This document shows positions 6,058 to 8,988 of a stretch of DNA of 8,988 nucleotides, piece by piece (positions within the stretch are counted from its first letter, which is position 1; every line of letters begins with the position of its first letter). The DNA comes from Bifidobacteriaceae bacterium. GTDB lineage: Bacteria > Actinomycetota > Actinomycetes > Actinomycetales > WQXJ01. The notes beneath the pieces were generated by a model that saw nothing but the letters and a program-made list of their open reading frames with translations, ran no database searches and was not told where the DNA came from. A program made the translations under genes and the position numbers. The stretch covers positions 1 through 8,988 of the forward strand of contig JAIRTF010000202.1 of NCBI GenBank assembly GCA_031255075.1, written 5' to 3'.

Positions 6058-7725
6058 CGGATGGGTTGGTTGGTCCACATCGGAACCGACCAGGTAGGAG
6101 ACGTAAGTGCCAACCGTCAAGAAGGCTGGGAAGTCATCATCAATGGCCACAGCCTTGAAAGCCTCGGTAGCTTCCTTGTACTTGTTGCCGGGGAACTTCT
6201 CCAGATCGTCAACGATTTCTTTGATCAGGGCCTCCACCCGTTCCCGGGTGATGGTGGCGCCTGAATCGGTGGCGGCACCGGCTGCGATCCACTGCCAAAT
6301 CTGAGACCGGGAGATCTCCGCTGTGGCGACATCCTCCATCAGGTTGTCAATGGCGGCGGCGCCGTTCCCACGCAACCAGTTCTCCAGGTAGCGGATGCCA
6401 ACCGAAATGTTGGTCCGCAGGCCCTTGGATGTGATGGTGGCGCCGGCGCGGCGGGCTGAATCGATGTCCAGCAGTTCGGCTTCGGTCACGTGGACATCAG
6501 GCCGCTGCTTTTCGATCTGATTTGGCCGGGCGCCCAGAACGTTGTCGAACTCTTCTTGGGCCACTGGGATCAGATCCGGGTGGGCCACCCAGGTGCCGTC
6601 AAAGCCGTCCGTCGCTTCGCGCAGCTTGTCCTTGCGGACCTGTGCGAACGCTTCCTCGGTCACTTCAGGGTCACGGCGGTTGGGGATGAAGGCGCTCATG
6701 CCGCCCATGGCGGAGGCGCCGCGCTGGTGGCAGGTCTTGACCAACAGTTCGGTGTAGGCCCGCATGAACGGCTGGGTCATGGTTACCTGGGCGCGGTCCG
6801 GCAGACCGTACTTGACGCCCTTGTTGCGCAGGGTCTTGATGATGGAGAACTGGTAGTCCCAACGCCCGGCGTTCAAACCGGAGGAGTGGGTGCGCAGTTC
6901 GTAGAGGATCTCATCCATCTCAAAGGCGGCCGGCAGGGTTTCGATCAGCACGGTGGCGCGGATGGTGCCGCGCTCAATGCCCAACAGGTCCTGGGCAAAG
7001 TTGAAGATGTCATTCCACAGCCGGGCTTCTTTGTGGGACTGCAGCTTGGGCAGATAGAAGTACGGCCCGCGGCCGCGAGCCAGCAGCTCTTTGGCGTTGT
7101 GGAAGAAGTAGAAGCCGAAGTCCACCAGGGCGCCGGGCACGGATTGTGAGAACCCGTTGGGCGCGTAGTAGCGCAGGTGCTTTTCCAGCAGGTGCCAGCC
7201 GCGGGGCCGGGCCACAATGGTGGGCAGGTCTTTGATGTCCGGTGACTTGACCTGGTATTCCTTGCCCTCTGGGCTGGTGAAATGCAGTTCGCCACGGATG
7301 GCGTCCTTGAGTGAGAGCTGCCCTTCAATGACGTTCCGCCAGGTTGGTGAGAGGGCGTCTTCGAAGTCCGCCAGCCACACCTTGGCGCCGGAGTTCAGCG
7401 CGTTGATGGTCATCTTCGGATCGGTTGGCCCGGTGATTTCCACCCGCCGGTCTTCCAGGCCGGGCGCCAGCGGCGCCACTTGCCAGGTCAGGTCGCCCCG
7501 GATGGCCTCAGTTTCCTTGAGGAATTTGGGCATGGCGCCACCGTCGATGGCGTCCTGGAAGGCTTGGCGGCGCTCCAACAGTTCCAGCCGCCGGTAGGCA
7601 AAGTTCTCATGCAGCACGGTCAGGAAGTTCATCGCCTCCGGGCTCATGATTTCGTCATAGCGTTCGCCGAGCGCGCCTTTGACTTCGATATGTCCGCGCG
7701 GCGTTGTGGTTAGTTCAGTTGTCAT
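6052..7725 (-). CDS. aceB: Malate synthase A
   Basis: This 557-residue enzyme condenses glyoxylate with acetyl-CoA to form malate and CoA, the second step of the glyoxylate shunt, in the cytoplasm. The length is normal for the A isoform. Recognisable blocks are VARPRGWH (Arg173 or 175, matching the active-site Arg of the Escherichia coli enzyme), ATVLIETLPA (Glu262) and GLNAGRWDY (Asp290). Glu262 and Asp290 are 28 residues apart, as are the E. coli magnesium ligands as I recall them. TMTQPFMRAY, GGMSAFIPNR and LMEDVATAEISR follow, the last with probable catalytic base Asp465. Nothing essential appears missing. The ATG at 7725 is preceded by GAGGAG about 11 bases upstream. The gene follows aceA by 120 bases in the same direction, with a long hairpin in between, so it may be partly read through from aceA or have its own promoter. 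No regulator is in view. Confidence 0.96.
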   Translation of the reverse strand: MTTELTTTPRGHIEVKGALGERYDEIMSPEAMNFLTVLHENFAYRRLELLERRQAFQDAIDGGAMPKFLKETEAIRGDLTWQVAPLAPGLEDRRVEITGPTDPKMTINALNSGAKVWLADFEDALSPTWRNVIEGQLSLKDAIRGELHFTSPEGKEYQVKSPDIKDLPTIVARPRGWHLLEKHLRYYAPNGFSQSVPGALVDFGFYFFHNAKELLARGRGPYFYLPKLQSHKEARLWNDIFNFAQDLLGIERGTIRATVLIETLPAAFEMDEILYELRTHSSGLNAGRWDYQFSIIKTLRNKGVKYGLPDRAQVTMTQPFMRAYTELLVKTCHQRGASAMGGMSAFIPNRRDPEVTEEAFAQVRKDKLREATDGFDGTWVAHPDLIPVAQEEFDNVLGARPNQIEKQRPDVHVTEAELLDIDSARRAGATITSKGLRTNISVGIRYLENWLRGNGAAAIDNLMEDVATAEISRSQIWQWIAAGAATDSGATITRERVEALIKEIVDDLEKFPGNKYKEATEAFKAVAIDDDFPAFLTVGTYVSYLVGSDVDQPTHPI

Positions 7726-7770
7726 AGCGGGTATTGCTCCTCACTTGCGGTTTGGTGCTGCCTATGCCGA

Positions 7771-7822
7771 TGGCCGGCCGCGTCTTTTGGGCCACTCGAG
7801 GTGGTCCAGACGCGGCCGGCCA
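7771..7822 (-). terminator. Long hairpin between aceA and aceB
   Basis: TGGCCGGCCGCGTC (7771-7784) pairs perfectly over 14 bp with GACGCGGCCGGCCA (7809-7822). The enclosed sequence forms a second stem, TGGGCCAC (7788-7795) with GTGGTCCA (7801-7808), which has one G-U type pair and a 5-base loop. Three unpaired T's separate the stems on the plus strand. The hairpin begins about 23 bases after the aceA stop. It has no T-tract, and could be a terminator, an attenuator that lowers aceB relative to aceA, or a 3'-end stabiliser of aceA mRNA. Confidence 0.7.
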
Positions 7823-7845
7823 GGCGGTCTAGTCAGTCAGTTTTC

Positions 7846-8988
<1,143 letters not shown>

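Noticed and set aside
6490..7149. 219-codon plus-strand open frame antisense to aceB
   Set aside because: It lies wholly opposite a conserved malate synthase; its Gly/Gln/Val/His-rich sequence is the usual mirror of GC-rich coding sequence, with no recognisable domain.

Overview
The window comes from a high-GC Gram-positive chromosome, most likely an Actinomycetota member. The evidence is the GC-rich codon third positions, GTG and TTG starts, an ABC exporter of the type common in actinobacteria, a Cys-rich actinobacterial-style lipoprotein, a probable leaderless promoter, and aceA/aceB proteins resembling actinobacterial ones. Nothing visible fixes the genus.

Layout, left to right. (1) Bases 2-88 look like the C-terminal tail of an unidentified gene. 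(2) A half-size ABC exporter (253-2139, +) converges on a secreted lipoprotein (2167-3270, -), and a 12-bp perfect hairpin between them probably terminates both. (3) Just upstream of the lipoprotein start lies a 13/14 match to the chromosomal parS consensus (3287-3300). (4) A two-gene operon (3563-4293, +) encodes a DUF3791-like small protein and a DUF3990-like ADP-ribosyltransferase-fold protein. The genes overlap by four bases, which is a toxin-antitoxin-like layout. (5) Directly abutting it is a 5'-truncated HlyD-type membrane-fusion-protein remnant (4281-4745). (6) Next comes a small membrane-embedded M50/site-2-protease-like protein (4895-5596). (7) A coding-looking minus-strand stretch (about 5641-5990) resembles a degraded GNAT acetyltransferase. 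It lies between hairpins and has no credible start or end. (8) The last third is the glyoxylate shunt, both genes on the minus strand: isocitrate lyase aceA (5' end beyond the window), a long hairpin, then malate synthase aceB, followed by tandem terminator-like hairpins.

Functionally, aceA and aceB form a complete glyoxylate bypass (isocitrate to glyoxylate and succinate, then glyoxylate plus acetyl-CoA to malate). The stretch from about 3300 to 6000 has the look of an accessory patch: a probable ART-type toxin module, a broken secretion-adaptor gene, an orphan membrane protease whose 5' end is lower in GC, and a decayed acetyltransferase. The most interesting points are the DUF3791/DUF3990 pair with catalytic H-Y-E-type residues intact, its exact junction with the HlyD remnant, and the isolated parS-like site.
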